The notes under the pieces were generated by a model that ran no database searches, was not told the DNA's origin, and was given only the letters and a program-made list of their open reading frames with translations. DNA of 64,000 nucleotides from Betaproteobacteria bacterium (GTDB lineage Bacteria > Pseudomonadota > Gammaproteobacteria > Burkholderiales > Casimicrobiaceae): NCBI GenBank assembly GCA_016717855.1, contig JADKEV010000007.1:80001-144000 (forward strand), given 5' to 3'. The position numbers and the translations under genes were made by a program. Positions 51,056 through 59,920 of the stretch are shown here, in pieces. Each line of letters begins with the position of its first letter. Within the stretch, counting starts at the first letter, position 1.

Positions 51056-51805
51056 TCACCGGCCGGATTGCGTCCTCTTCAGAGCCTTGTCCACGCTGGC
51101 CAGGATGCCGCGCAGGATGTTGACTTCCTCGTGCTCCAGGCGCGTGCGCGCGAACAAGCGGCGCAGTCGGGGCAACAGGCGGCGCGGGCGGTCAGGGTTG
51201 AAGAAACCGAGGTCGCGCATGGTGCGGGCGGCGTGCCGGTGCAGGCCGGCGATCTCGTCCTGCGCCGCTGGCTGATAGGTGATTGCGCCATAGCCGCCGA
51301 CCAGCCCCGCCGCCATCCGCACTTCGTACGCCAGCACCTGGACCGCAGCGGCGAGATTCAGCGAACCGTAGTCCGGATTGGACGGGATGTAGGCCAGCGC
51401 CTGGCAGCGGCTGACCTCGTCGTTGGTAAGACCGGACATTTCGGTGCCGAATACCAGCGCCACCTCGCCCGCCGGCACATGCCGGATGGCCTCGATCGCC
51501 GCCATGCGGGCCGGCCAGACGTCGGCCACCAACTCGCGGTGCCGCGCCGACAGCCCGATCGCGAGCACGCAGCCGGTCAGCGCGTCGTCGAGCGTCGCGC
51601 ACACGCGCGCGCCCTCGAGCACGTCGACGGCGCCCGAGGCGCGCGCGGTGGCTTCCGGATGCGGAAACTTCTCCGGCGCGACCAGCGCGAGCTGCGACAG
51701 GCCCATGGTCTTGAGCGCGCGCGCCGCCGCCCCGATGTTGCCGGGATGGCTGGTCTGGCACAGGACGACGCGGATGCGCGCCAGCCGGCTTTCGGCGGAC
51801 GTCAT
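51056..51805 (-). CDS. trmJ: tRNA (cytidine/uridine-2'-O-)-methyltransferase TrmJ
   Basis: SPOUT-class methyltransferase that 2'-O-methylates position 32 of several tRNAs. It has 249 residues from the ATG at 51805. It begins RIRVVLCQTSHPGNIGAAARALKTMG, and the knot region has VALVFGTEMSGLTNDEVSRC and IPSNPDYGSLNLAAAVQVLAYE. The start is uncertain by up to 14 residues; MTSAESRLARIRV fits the family best, though no ribosome site is seen. It is divergent from suhB, with 131 bases between. Confidence 0.92.
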   Translation of the reverse strand: MTSAESRLARIRVVLCQTSHPGNIGAAARALKTMGLSQLALVAPEKFPHPEATARASGAVDVLEGARVCATLDDALTGCVLAIGLSARHRELVADVWPARMAAIEAIRHVPAGEVALVFGTEMSGLTNDEVSRCQALAYIPSNPDYGSLNLAAAVQVLAYEVRMAAGLVGGYGAITYQPAAQDEIAGLHRHAARTMRDLGFFNPDRPRRLLPRLRRLFARTRLEHEEVNILRGILASVDKALKRTQSGR

Positions 51806-51936
51806 GTCAGGGATGGGTGCGGCGCAGCAAACAAGGTAAAATGGCAATCCACGCGAACGTTCATTGCAGGTTGCCGCGGCCGGACCAACAGTCGCTCAGC
51901 CCGGACAGCCTGCCGGCCGCGCCAATCAGGAAATTC

Positions 51937-52770
51937 ATGCATCCGATGCTCAACACCGCCATCAAGGCGGCACGCAAGGCCGGTTCCGTCATCCAGCGCG
52001 GCGCCCGCGACCTGGACCGGCTCACCGTCACGACCAAGGGCCCCAAGGATTTTGTCAGCGAAGTCGACAAGGCCGCCGAGGCGGCGATCGTCGAGACGTT
52101 GCTCGATGCCTACCCCGACCACGGGATTCTAGCAGAGGAAGGAACCGTCAATGCCAAGGTGAAGAATCCGGACAACATCTGGATCATCGACCCGCTGGAC
52201 GGCACGACGAACTTCCTGCACGGCTTCCCGCAATACTGCGTCTCCATCGCGCTGCAGCACAAGGGCGTGATCACGCAAGGCGTCGTCTACGACCCGAACC
52301 GCAACGACCTGTTCACCTCCACCCGCGGCGCCGGCGCGTATCTGAACGACCGCCGGCTGCGCGTCTCGCGCCGGATCCGGATGGACGAGTCGCTGGTCGC
52401 GACCGGCTTTCCGTTCAAGGACGGCAGCCTGGTCGAGCCGTTCCTGGACATGATGCGCGAGATGATGCACAAGACGGCGGGCATCCGCCGCGCGGGCGCC
52501 GCCGCGCTGGACCTGGCGCACGTCGCCGCCGGCTGGTACGAGGGCTTCTGGGAAGTCGGACTCAACCCCTGGGACATGGCGGCGGGCAGCCTGCTGGTCG
52601 TCGAAGCGGGCGGCCTGGTCACCGATATCCACGGCGAGGACGGGTTTCTCTACGGCGGCAGCATCATCGCGGCGGCGCCGAAGATTCTTCCCCAAATGAT
52701 GCAGACCCTGAGTCCGCACATGAAAAAAGCGCTGACTAGCGCCAAGCCAGGAGTAAGCCGCGAAGCCTGA
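51937..52770 (+). CDS. suhB: Inositol-1-monophosphatase family protein SuhB
   Basis: Mg-dependent phosphatase; in E. coli SuhB also acts with NusG in rRNA antitermination. It has 277 residues. The ATG at 51937 (MHPMLNTAIKAARKAG) follows AGGA. Metal-binding motifs are GILAEEG, IIDPLDGTTNFLHG and the later WEVGLNPWDMAAG. It lies divergent from trmJ, an arrangement common in Burkholderiales. Confidence 0.94.
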   Translation: MHPMLNTAIKAARKAGSVIQRGARDLDRLTVTTKGPKDFVSEVDKAAEAAIVETLLDAYPDHGILAEEGTVNAKVKNPDNIWIIDPLDGTTNFLHGFPQYCVSIALQHKGVITQGVVYDPNRNDLFTSTRGAGAYLNDRRLRVSRRIRMDESLVATGFPFKDGSLVEPFLDMMREMMHKTAGIRRAGAAALDLAHVAAGWYEGFWEVGLNPWDMAAGSLLVVEAGGLVTDIHGEDGFLYGGSIIAAAPKILPQMMQTLSPHMKKALTSAKPGVSREA

Positions 52771-52857
52771 GGATAGCCAGCGCCGGGCCTCGCGCCTCGG
52801 CGGTCATTCTTCACCATTCGCCTGTTCGATCGATAAATTGCTGAGGAGCAAACAAAC

Positions 52858-54042
52858 ATGAGCCGTGACGTCGTTGTCGTTAGTGGAGTTCGCACCGCCA
52901 TCGGAACCTTCAATGGCGGCCTGAAGGATATCGCTCCGTCCGACCTGGCCGCCCGGGTGGTCAAGGAAGCGCTCGCCCGCTCGAAGGTCGACCCCAACAC
53001 CGTCGGTCACCTGTACCTGGGCAACGTGATCCACACCGAGCCCAAGGACATGTACATTTCGCGCCTGGCCTGCGTCAACGGCGGCCTGCCGCACTCGACG
53101 GCGGCGCTGACGGTCAACCGCCTGTGCGGATCCGGGATGCAGGCCATCGTCTCGGCGGCGCAATCGATCCTGCTCGGGGACACCGACGCGGCGGTCGGCG
53201 GCGGCGCCGAATCGATGACCCGCGGCGGCTACCTGACGCCATCGGCGCGCTGGGGCGCGCGTATGGGCGACACCAAAATGATGGACATGATGGTGGGCGC
53301 TCTCACCGATCCGTTCGACACCGTGCACATGGGGATCACCGCCGAGGCCATCGCGAACAAGTGGGGCATCACCCGCGAGCAGCAGGACGCGTTCGCGCTC
53401 GAGTCCCAGAAACGCGCCACCGCGGCGATCGCCGCCGGCCACTTCAAGTCGCAGATCCTTCCCGTCGAACTCAAGACCCGCAAGGGCCCGGTGCAGTTCG
53501 ACACCGACGAGCACGTGAAGTCCGACACGACGATGGAAACCCTGGCCAAGCTGCGCCCGGCATTCGTCAAGGAAGGCGGCTCGGTCACCGCGGGCAACGC
53601 CTCGGGCATCAACGACGGCGCGGCGGCGGTGGTGCTGATGGAAGCGGCGGCGGCGGCCAAGCAGGGGATCAAGCCGCTGGCGAGAATGGTCTCCTACGGC
53701 CAGGCGGGCGTCGATCCGAAGTTCATGGGCATCGGCCCGGTTCCCGCCGTGCAGATGGCGCTCAACCGGGCCGGCCTGAAGATCGGCGACATCGACGTCG
53801 TCGAGTCCAACGAAGCGTTTGCCGCGCAGGCCTGCGCGGTGGCCAAGGACCTCAACTTCGATCCGGCCAAGGTGAACCCGAACGGTGGCGCGATTGCGCT
53901 GGGCCATCCGATCGGCGCCACCGGCGCGATCCTGACCGTCAAGGCGATCTACGAATTGCACCGCACCGGCAAGCGCTATGCGGTGGTCACGATGTGCATC
54001 GGCGGCGGCCAGGGCATCGCCGCGATCTTCGAGCGGCTGTAA
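52858..54042 (+). CDS. Acetyl-CoA acetyltransferase (thiolase)
   Basis: Biosynthetic-type thiolase of 394 residues condensing or cleaving acetoacetyl-CoA or 3-ketoacyl-CoA. The catalytic residues are C90 (VNRLCGSGMQA), H350 (GGAIALGHPIGATG) and C380 (MCIGGGQG). The start MSRDVVVVSGVRTAIGTFNG follows GAGGAGC. The BktB/PhaA type is likely, but without phaB or phaC nearby the pathway (polyhydroxyalkanoate or degradation) is not shown. Confidence 0.93.
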   Translation: MSRDVVVVSGVRTAIGTFNGGLKDIAPSDLAARVVKEALARSKVDPNTVGHLYLGNVIHTEPKDMYISRLACVNGGLPHSTAALTVNRLCGSGMQAIVSAAQSILLGDTDAAVGGGAESMTRGGYLTPSARWGARMGDTKMMDMMVGALTDPFDTVHMGITAEAIANKWGITREQQDAFALESQKRATAAIAAGHFKSQILPVELKTRKGPVQFDTDEHVKSDTTMETLAKLRPAFVKEGGSVTAGNASGINDGAAAVVLMEAAAAAKQGIKPLARMVSYGQAGVDPKFMGIGPVPAVQMALNRAGLKIGDIDVVESNEAFAAQACAVAKDLNFDPAKVNPNGGAIALGHPIGATGAILTVKAIYELHRTGKRYAVVTMCIGGGQGIAAIFERL

Positions 54043-54200
54043 GCAGTCTCCGGCGCCCGCCGGCGGACGTGCGGCGACATGGATGCGCGGCCTGCGGGCC
54101 GCGCTTTCAATTGGTCCGCGCCGGCGATACACTGGCTGCAACCATCCACGACGCGCCCCCCAGCGATCCCGCCGCGCCGGCCAACCTGACAGGACACCCC

Positions 54201-55607
54201 ATGACCCGAACTGACGCGGTTGCCCGCGCCCTCGCCCACTTCGACACCGGGGCCTTCCTGCGCGACCTCGACCGGCGCGTCGCGTTTCACACCGAAAGCC
54301 AGGAACCGGCGCAAGCGCCGGCGCTGGCCGCGTACCTGGATGACGAAATGATCCCTTCGCTGCTCCGGCTGGGATTCACGACGCGCGTCGTCCCCAATCC
54401 GGTCGCCGGCTTCGGCCCGTTCCTGATCGCGCACCGGCACGAGAGCGCCGAACTGCCGACGGTGTTCACCTACGGCCACGGCGACGTCATCCGCGGCTAC
54501 GACAAGCAGTGGCGCCAGGGGCTCGAGCCGTGGCGGATCACGGTCGAGGGCGAGCGCTGGTACGGGCGCGGCACCGCCGACAACAAGGGGCAGCACAGCA
54601 TCAACATCGCGGCGCTGGACCAGGTGCTGCAGGCGCGCGGCGGCAAGCTCGGCTTCAACGTCAAGCTGCTGATCGAGATGGGCGAGGAGACCGGTTCGCC
54701 CGGCTTGCGCGAACTCGCGGCGACGCTGCGCGACGAACTCGCGGCCGACGTGCTGCTGGCCTCCGATGGCCCGCGGCTGACCGCGGCACAGCCCACCGTG
54801 TTCCTGGGTTCGCGCGGCATCGTCGATTTCGACCTGCACGTGAACCTGCGCGAAGGCGGCCATCACTCCGGCAACTGGGGCGGGCTGCTGCGCAATCCCG
54901 CGACGGTGCTGGCCGGCGCGATCGCCAGCCTGGTCGATGCCAACGGCCGCATCCTGGTCGAGGGGCTGCGTCCGCCGCCGATACCGGACGCCGTGCGCCG
55001 CGCCATCGCGCACCTCGAGGTCGGCGGCGGGCCCGGCGACCCCGCGGTCGATGCTGACTGGGGCGAACCCGGCCTGACACCCGCCGAGCGCGTGTTCGGC
55101 TGGAACGCGCTGGAAGTGCTCGCGTTCAAGTCCGGCAACCCGGACAACCCCGTCAATGCGATTCCGCCGACCGCGCGCGCGCACTGCCAGTTGCGTTTTG
55201 TCGTTGGCACGGACTGGCAGAATGCCGAGCAGCACCTGCGCCGGCATCTGGACGCCGCGGGCTTCGCGCTGGTCGCGCTCGACGTGCCGCGCGGGATGCC
55301 CGCGACGCGGCTGGCGCCCGATCACCCGTGGGTCGAGTGGACGCTGCGCTCGATCGCGCGCACCACCGGCAAGGACGCGGTCGTGCTGCCGAACCTGGGC
55401 GGCACGCTGCCCAACGACGTGTTTGCCGACATCCTGGGCCTGCCGACGGTCTGGATTCCGCACTCCTATCCCGGCTGCAGCCAGCATGCGCCCAACGAGC
55501 ATCTGCTGGCGCCGGTCGTGCGCGAAGCGCTGGAAATCATGACCGGGCTGTTCTGGGACCTGGGCGAAACCGGCAGCGGCGTCCCGGCGCGGCGCGCCGG
55601 CCACTGA
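54201..55607 (+). CDS. M20 family metallopeptidase
   Basis: Zinc-dependent M20/DapE-type hydrolase of 468 residues from the ATG at 54201 (AGGA ahead). Metal ligands appear in TYGHGDV (H and D), GRGTADNKG (bridging Asp), MGEETGSPG (catalytic Glu pair) and ASDGPR, with a final His in IPHSYPGCSQHAPNE. The dimerisation domain lies about 205-330 (GSRGIVDFDLHVNL, GGHHSGNWGG). It is the dipeptidase-like group; substrate unknown. Follows the thiolase after 158 bases. Confidence 0.9.
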   Translation: MTRTDAVARALAHFDTGAFLRDLDRRVAFHTESQEPAQAPALAAYLDDEMIPSLLRLGFTTRVVPNPVAGFGPFLIAHRHESAELPTVFTYGHGDVIRGYDKQWRQGLEPWRITVEGERWYGRGTADNKGQHSINIAALDQVLQARGGKLGFNVKLLIEMGEETGSPGLRELAATLRDELAADVLLASDGPRLTAAQPTVFLGSRGIVDFDLHVNLREGGHHSGNWGGLLRNPATVLAGAIASLVDANGRILVEGLRPPPIPDAVRRAIAHLEVGGGPGDPAVDADWGEPGLTPAERVFGWNALEVLAFKSGNPDNPVNAIPPTARAHCQLRFVVGTDWQNAEQHLRRHLDAAGFALVALDVPRGMPATRLAPDHPWVEWTLRSIARTTGKDAVVLPNLGGTLPNDVFADILGLPTVWIPHSYPGCSQHAPNEHLLAPVVREALEIMTGLFWDLGETGSGVPARRAGH

Positions 55608-55660
55608 CGCGGCGCGCCCGCGGGTTAAACTACGGCTGCCCAACAACCCGAGCACCCGTC

Positions 55661-57166
55661 ATGGCCGAGCCCCAGCTGATCGCAAAGAACGCCGAAACCG
55701 AACTCTTCCTCCTCCCGGCGCTCGCCAATCGGCACGGCCTGATCACCGGCGCCACCGGCACCGGCAAGACGGTCACGCTGCAGGTGCTGGCCGAGCACTT
55801 CAGCAACATCGGCGTGCCGGTCTTCATGGCCGACGTCAAGGGCGACCTGGCGGGAATGAGCCAGCCGGGCGCGGCGTCGCCCAAGCTCGTCGAGCGCATG
55901 AAACTGATCGGCGCCGAGGCGCCGGCCTTCACCGGCTATCCGACCGTGTTCTGGGATGTGTACGGCGCAATGGGCCACCCGGTCCGCGCGACGGTTTCCG
56001 ACATCGGGCCGCTCTTGTTCTCGCGGGTGCTCAACCTGAACGAAACGCAGACCGGCGTGCTGGCGCTGGTGTTCAAGGTCGCCGACGACAACGGCCTGCT
56101 GCTGCTCGATCTCAAGGACCTGCGCGCGCTGCTCCAGTACGTAGGCGACAACGCCGCCACGTTCCAGACCAACTACGGCAACGTCTCGGCGGCCAGTGTC
56201 GGCGCGATCCAGCGCGGGCTGCTGGGGCTGGAACAGCAGGGCGCCGAGAAATTCATCGGCGAGCCGATGCTCAACATCGACGACCTGCTGCAGACCGGCG
56301 CGGGGGGCAAGGGCGTGATCAACATCCTGGCCGCGGACAAGCTGATGAACTCGCCGGCGCTGTACTCGACGCTGCTGCTGTGGCTGCTCGCTGAACTCTA
56401 CGAAGGCCTGCCGGAAGTGGGCGACCGCGACAAACCCAAGCTGGTGTTCTTTTTCGACGAGGCGCACCTGCTGTTCAACGACGCGCCCAAGCAGTTGCTG
56501 GACAAGATCGAGCAGGTGGTGCGGCTGATCCGGTCCAAGGGCGTTGGTGTCTACTTCGTCACGCAGAACCCGCTCGACGTTCCCGACACGGTGCTGGGGC
56601 AGCTCGGCAACCGGGTCCAGCACGCGCTGCGCGCGTTCACCCCGCGCGACCAGAAGGCGGTGCAGGCCGCGGCCGAGACCATGCGGCCGAACCCCAAGCT
56701 CGACACCGCGCAAGTCATCACCGAACTGGGCGTGGGCGAAGCGCTGATCTCGTTCCTCGACGCCAAGGGCCGGCCGGTGGTGGTCGAACGCGCGTACGTG
56801 ATGCCGCCGGCGAGCCGCATCGGACCCATCTCGCCGGAAGAGCGGACCGCCATCATCGCGGCATCGCCGGTGGCCGGCGTCTACGAAAAGGTCGTCGATC
56901 GCGAGTCGGCCTACGAGAAACTGAAGGGCCGCGTCGCGAGTGCACCCGCGGCGGAGGCCGGCCCTGCCGGTGCGGCGCCCGGGTCGGGCGGCGGCATCTT
57001 CGGGACCATCAAGGATTCGCTCGGCGGCCTGATGACCGGCAGCGGCCGCAAGGACAGCCTGATCGAATCGATGGCCAAGAGCGCCGCGCGGACCGTCGGC
57101 TCGTCGGTCGGGCGCGAGATCGTCCGCGGCGTGCTGGGGTCGTTGTTCGGGGGACGCAAGCGGTAG
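55661..57166 (+). CDS. HerA-like ATPase (DUF853)
   Basis: P-loop ATPase of the DUF853/YjgR family, 501 residues. Walker A is GATGTGKTVTL near residue 31, preceded by LLPALANRHGLI. Walker B is LVFFFDEAHLLF. An arginine-finger-like VTQNPLDVPDTVLGQLGNRVQHALR follows. A Gly/Ser-rich linker (APAAEAGPAGAAPG) and an amphipathic C-terminal stretch (GGGIFGTIKDSLGGLM) end the protein. Related to HerA/FtsK motor proteins; cellular role unknown. It begins 53 bases after the peptidase. Confidence 0.9.
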   Translation: MAEPQLIAKNAETELFLLPALANRHGLITGATGTGKTVTLQVLAEHFSNIGVPVFMADVKGDLAGMSQPGAASPKLVERMKLIGAEAPAFTGYPTVFWDVYGAMGHPVRATVSDIGPLLFSRVLNLNETQTGVLALVFKVADDNGLLLLDLKDLRALLQYVGDNAATFQTNYGNVSAASVGAIQRGLLGLEQQGAEKFIGEPMLNIDDLLQTGAGGKGVINILAADKLMNSPALYSTLLLWLLAELYEGLPEVGDRDKPKLVFFFDEAHLLFNDAPKQLLDKIEQVVRLIRSKGVGVYFVTQNPLDVPDTVLGQLGNRVQHALRAFTPRDQKAVQAAAETMRPNPKLDTAQVITELGVGEALISFLDAKGRPVVVERAYVMPPASRIGPISPEERTAIIAASPVAGVYEKVVDRESAYEKLKGRVASAPAAEAGPAGAAPGSGGGIFGTIKDSLGGLMTGSGRKDSLIESMAKSAARTVGSSVGREIVRGVLGSLFGGRKR

Positions 57167-57181
57167 CCTCCGCCGGGCACG

Positions 57182-58234
57182 TCAATCGAGGCCGACGATC
57201 TCCACCCAGCTGGCGCCCCGCCCGCCGGGATATCTGGCCAGGAAGCGCGGTTCGCCGGTCGCCGGGTCCAGTGCATGGACCGAAATCGTCTCGGACTTTT
57301 CCCCTGAAACGACCATGAAGCGGCCGGTCGGGTCGATCGCGAAGCCACGCGGCTGGCGCTCGGTGGCCGTGGTTGACGCGTACGCCAGCCGGCCGCTCGT
57401 GCCATCGACGCTGAGCACGCCGATCGTGCTGGTGGTTCGCTCCGATATGTAGATGAACCGGCCATTCGGCGCCAGGTGTATGTCCGCCGCCCAGATGTCG
57501 CGCTCAGTACGCGGTATCGGTCCGCCGGGCTTTCCGGGGACCAGCAAAGTGTCGGGCGGCAGGCCGGAGGCGACGCCCACTTCGGTCAGCAAGCCGGTCT
57601 CGCCATCGAGCGCGAAGGTCGTCACCGTGGCCAGCAACTCGCCCAGCACATAGACGAAGCGGTTGTCGCGCGATGTCACGAAGTGCCGCGCTCCCGTCCC
57701 CGGCGTCACCGGCGCGATAGCGGGCGTGTTCGAGGCCAGCCGCCCGGTCTCGGCGTCGAACGTGAACTGGAAGACCTGGTCGGTGCCCAGCGCCGGCACG
57801 AACACGAACCGGTTGCTTTCGTCGACGCGGATCGAATGCGCGTTGCGTCCCACCGGAATCACCTGCAGCGGCGCGGCCGCGACCCGGCCATCGCCTCCGA
57901 TCGCGCTGACGCTGACCAGATGCGCGCTGTACGACGCCCCCAGCAGGAAGCGTCCGGTCCGGTCGAGCGCGATGTAGGGAAAGCTCTCGGCCAGCGGCGA
58001 CGCCGCCAGGAACGTCAGCGTGCCGGTCGCGCGATCGATCGTGTACGCGCGCACCGAATACGGCTGCGTACGGCAGGCCGCGTAGAGAATGCGGCGGTCC
58101 GGGCTGACCGCGAGCGGCCCCACGGCGCCGGCCGCCATTATTCTGGCCAGCGGCTCCAGCGTGCCGTCGGTCCGCATCAGGTAACTGCCGATGTCCCCGT
58201 CCTGTCCGTTCGAAACGTAGACCAGCGTCGGCAT
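57182..58234 (-). CDS. pgl: Lactonase family protein (6-phosphogluconolactonase-type beta-propeller)
   Basis: Seven-bladed propeller of 350 residues. Repeats show the pattern GPLAVSPDRRILYAACR, FPYIALDRTGRFLLGASY, NAHSIRVDESNRFVFVPALG and GARHFVTSRDNRFVYVLGE. The family includes YbhE/Pgl 6-phosphogluconolactonases and carboxy-cis,cis-muconate cyclases. No signal peptide, so cytoplasmic. It converges with the HerA-like gene and lies after the glutathione transferase on the same strand. The physiological lactone is not certain, so the symbol is tentative. Confidence 0.8.
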   Translation of the reverse strand: MPTLVYVSNGQDGDIGSYLMRTDGTLEPLARIMAAGAVGPLAVSPDRRILYAACRTQPYSVRAYTIDRATGTLTFLAASPLAESFPYIALDRTGRFLLGASYSAHLVSVSAIGGDGRVAAAPLQVIPVGRNAHSIRVDESNRFVFVPALGTDQVFQFTFDAETGRLASNTPAIAPVTPGTGARHFVTSRDNRFVYVLGELLATVTTFALDGETGLLTEVGVASGLPPDTLLVPGKPGGPIPRTERDIWAADIHLAPNGRFIYISERTTSTIGVLSVDGTSGRLAYASTTATERQPRGFAIDPTGRFMVVSGEKSETISVHALDPATGEPRFLARYPGGRGASWVEIVGLD

Positions 58235-58252
58235 CTCAGGCTCCGTGCCCTG

Positions 58253-58879
58253 TCACGCCGGCGCCTGCTGCGCGGCCAGCACGCGCTTGACGGCGGGACG
58301 TGCGGCCATCAGCGCGCGATGTTCCTTGACCTTCGGAAACCGCGCGATGTCCACGCCGTCCCCGTCCAGCCAGTTCGCCAGCGTGAACAGATAGGGATCG
58401 CAGATCGTGTAGGCGGCGCCCATCACCCAGGGTCCGGCCAGCATGTCGCGCTCGATCAGGCCGAAACACTCGGCCATGTTCGCCGGCACCTTGTCGCGCA
58501 TCGACTGGATCGCCTCCGGATCGTCGGACCAGCGGATGCCCCGGCCCTTGTGCGCGTGGGCCACGTGCACGGTGGAGGAGAGATAGCTGTTGAACGCCTG
58601 CACGCGGGCGAACAGGAACGGATCGGCGAGCGGCGCCAGTTGCGCCTGCGGAAAGCTCTGCGCGATGAAGGCGAGTATGGCCGGCGTTTCGGTGAGGACG
58701 CCGCGCTCCGTGACCAGCGCGGGGACGCGCCCCTTGGGATTGATCGCCAGGTACTCCGGCTTGCGCTGGTCGTTGTTGGCGAGGTTGATCCGCACCGCCT
58801 CATACGCGACGCCCGACTCTTCCAGCGCTAGGTGCGAGGCCAGGGCGCACGACCCCGTGGAATAGAACAGCTTGAGCAT
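58253..58879 (-). CDS. Glutathione S-transferase family protein
   Basis: Protein of 208 residues. An N-terminal thioredoxin-fold domain (MLKLFYSTGSCALASHLALEESG, with S/C near residues 8-11 as in beta-class GSTs) holds the conserved cis-Pro and TETPAILAFIA glutathione site. The helical C-terminal domain follows from about 85. The start is taken at the ATG 58879; a GTG three bases upstream is possible. It lies between the lactonase and the aldolase on the same strand. Confidence 0.9.
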   Translation of the reverse strand: MLKLFYSTGSCALASHLALEESGVAYEAVRINLANNDQRKPEYLAINPKGRVPALVTERGVLTETPAILAFIAQSFPQAQLAPLADPFLFARVQAFNSYLSSTVHVAHAHKGRGIRWSDDPEAIQSMRDKVPANMAECFGLIERDMLAGPWVMGAAYTICDPYLFTLANWLDGDGVDIARFPKVKEHRALMAARPAVKRVLAAQQAPA

Positions 58880-58915
58880 CACATTTTCCCGTTTCCCGGC
58901 GCGTTCGCCGTCATG

Positions 58916-59683
58916 TCAATCCGCATAGCCCGGCAGTTCGCGGTCGAGGACCCGCATCATCGCCTCGAAGTACAGCCGGTCGCGATCGGCGCGCGTGTGC
59001 CGGTCGTGCGGCGCGGGCGCCTGCACCCGGGCGACGATCTCTTCGCTGAGCACTTCGAGCGGCCGCCCGGTGCTCATCGCCAGCACCTGCGTGCGGCAAA
59101 CCCGCTCGAGCTTGTAGAGCCGCCGGTACGCCTGGGCGATCGAGTCGCCGGTGACCAGGATCCCATGGTTCTTCATGAAGATCGTGTGCTTGCTGCCCAG
59201 CACCCCGGCCAGCCGCTCGCCTTCCTCCAACGAGTCCGCGAGTCCGGTGTACGTGTCGTCATAGGCGATGTGGCCGTGAAAGAACGCCGAGGTCTGGCTG
59301 GCGGGCAGCACGCGATTGTCCTGCAGCATGTTCAGCGCGACCGCCCACGTCTGGTGGGTGTGCAGCACGACGCGCGCGCCGGCGATCCGGTGAATCGGCG
59401 CATGGATGCACAACGCCGAAAGCTCCACGTCGCCGTGGCCATCGAGCGTCTTCCCCGACTCGTCGAACACGATCATGTCGCTGGCGCGCGCCTCGGACCA
59501 ATGCAGGCCGAAGGGCAGGATCAGGTACTGGTCGTCGCGCCCGGGGACGGTGACCGTGAAGTGGTTGTCGATGCCCTCCTCCAGTTCGTGCAGCACCGCC
59601 AGCCGGTGCGCGGCCGCGAGCTGGATCTTTGCTTGCGCGACGGCGTCGACCGCGCGCGATGTGGCAAGCGAGTGAATGGACAT
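58916..59683 (-). CDS. Class II aldolase/adducin family protein
   Basis: Zinc-dependent aldolase-fold protein of 255 residues from the ATG at 59683 (GGAG ahead). Metal-binding histidines are in VVLHTHQTWAVAL (HTH motif) and FMKNHGILVTG. It opens with AHRLAVLHELEEGIDNHFTVTVPG. Related to fuculose-aldolase and adducin heads, often in sugar-acid metabolism. It faces the isocitrate dehydrogenase family gene, with a G/C-only block between. Confidence 0.88.
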   Translation of the reverse strand: MSIHSLATSRAVDAVAQAKIQLAAAHRLAVLHELEEGIDNHFTVTVPGRDDQYLILPFGLHWSEARASDMIVFDESGKTLDGHGDVELSALCIHAPIHRIAGARVVLHTHQTWAVALNMLQDNRVLPASQTSAFFHGHIAYDDTYTGLADSLEEGERLAGVLGSKHTIFMKNHGILVTGDSIAQAYRRLYKLERVCRTQVLAMSTGRPLEVLSEEIVARVQAPAPHDRHTRADRDRLYFEAMMRVLDRELPGYAD

Positions 59684-59735
59684 GGGTATGCTCCGGGGAT
59701 GAAAGACCGCCGGGGAGTATAGCAAGCCGGCGGTC

Positions 59736-59821
59736 GGGGGGGCGGACGGGCGCCAGGCGGCGGGGGCCCCCCGGGGCGGGGGCCGGCCCCGCGGCGGGCC
59801 CGGGGGCCCCGGGGCCGCCGC
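59736..59821. other. Extreme G/C-only block
   Basis: From about 59756 to 59821 there is no A or T, with runs such as GGGGGCCCCCCGGGG and nested G/C palindromes, in the gap between divergent genes. It may be real and strongly folded, or low-quality sequence like the poly-G tracts. No regulatory motif can be assigned. Confidence 0.6.
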
Positions 59822-59920
59822 TTTCCGCGTAATCTACGAGTCCGGCGCGACGCCGGGGGGTGCTGCCACCGGGCGCGCTTTTCGTGTTTTGCGGGCCGGC
59901 CCCGCACCAGAGGACTCTCC

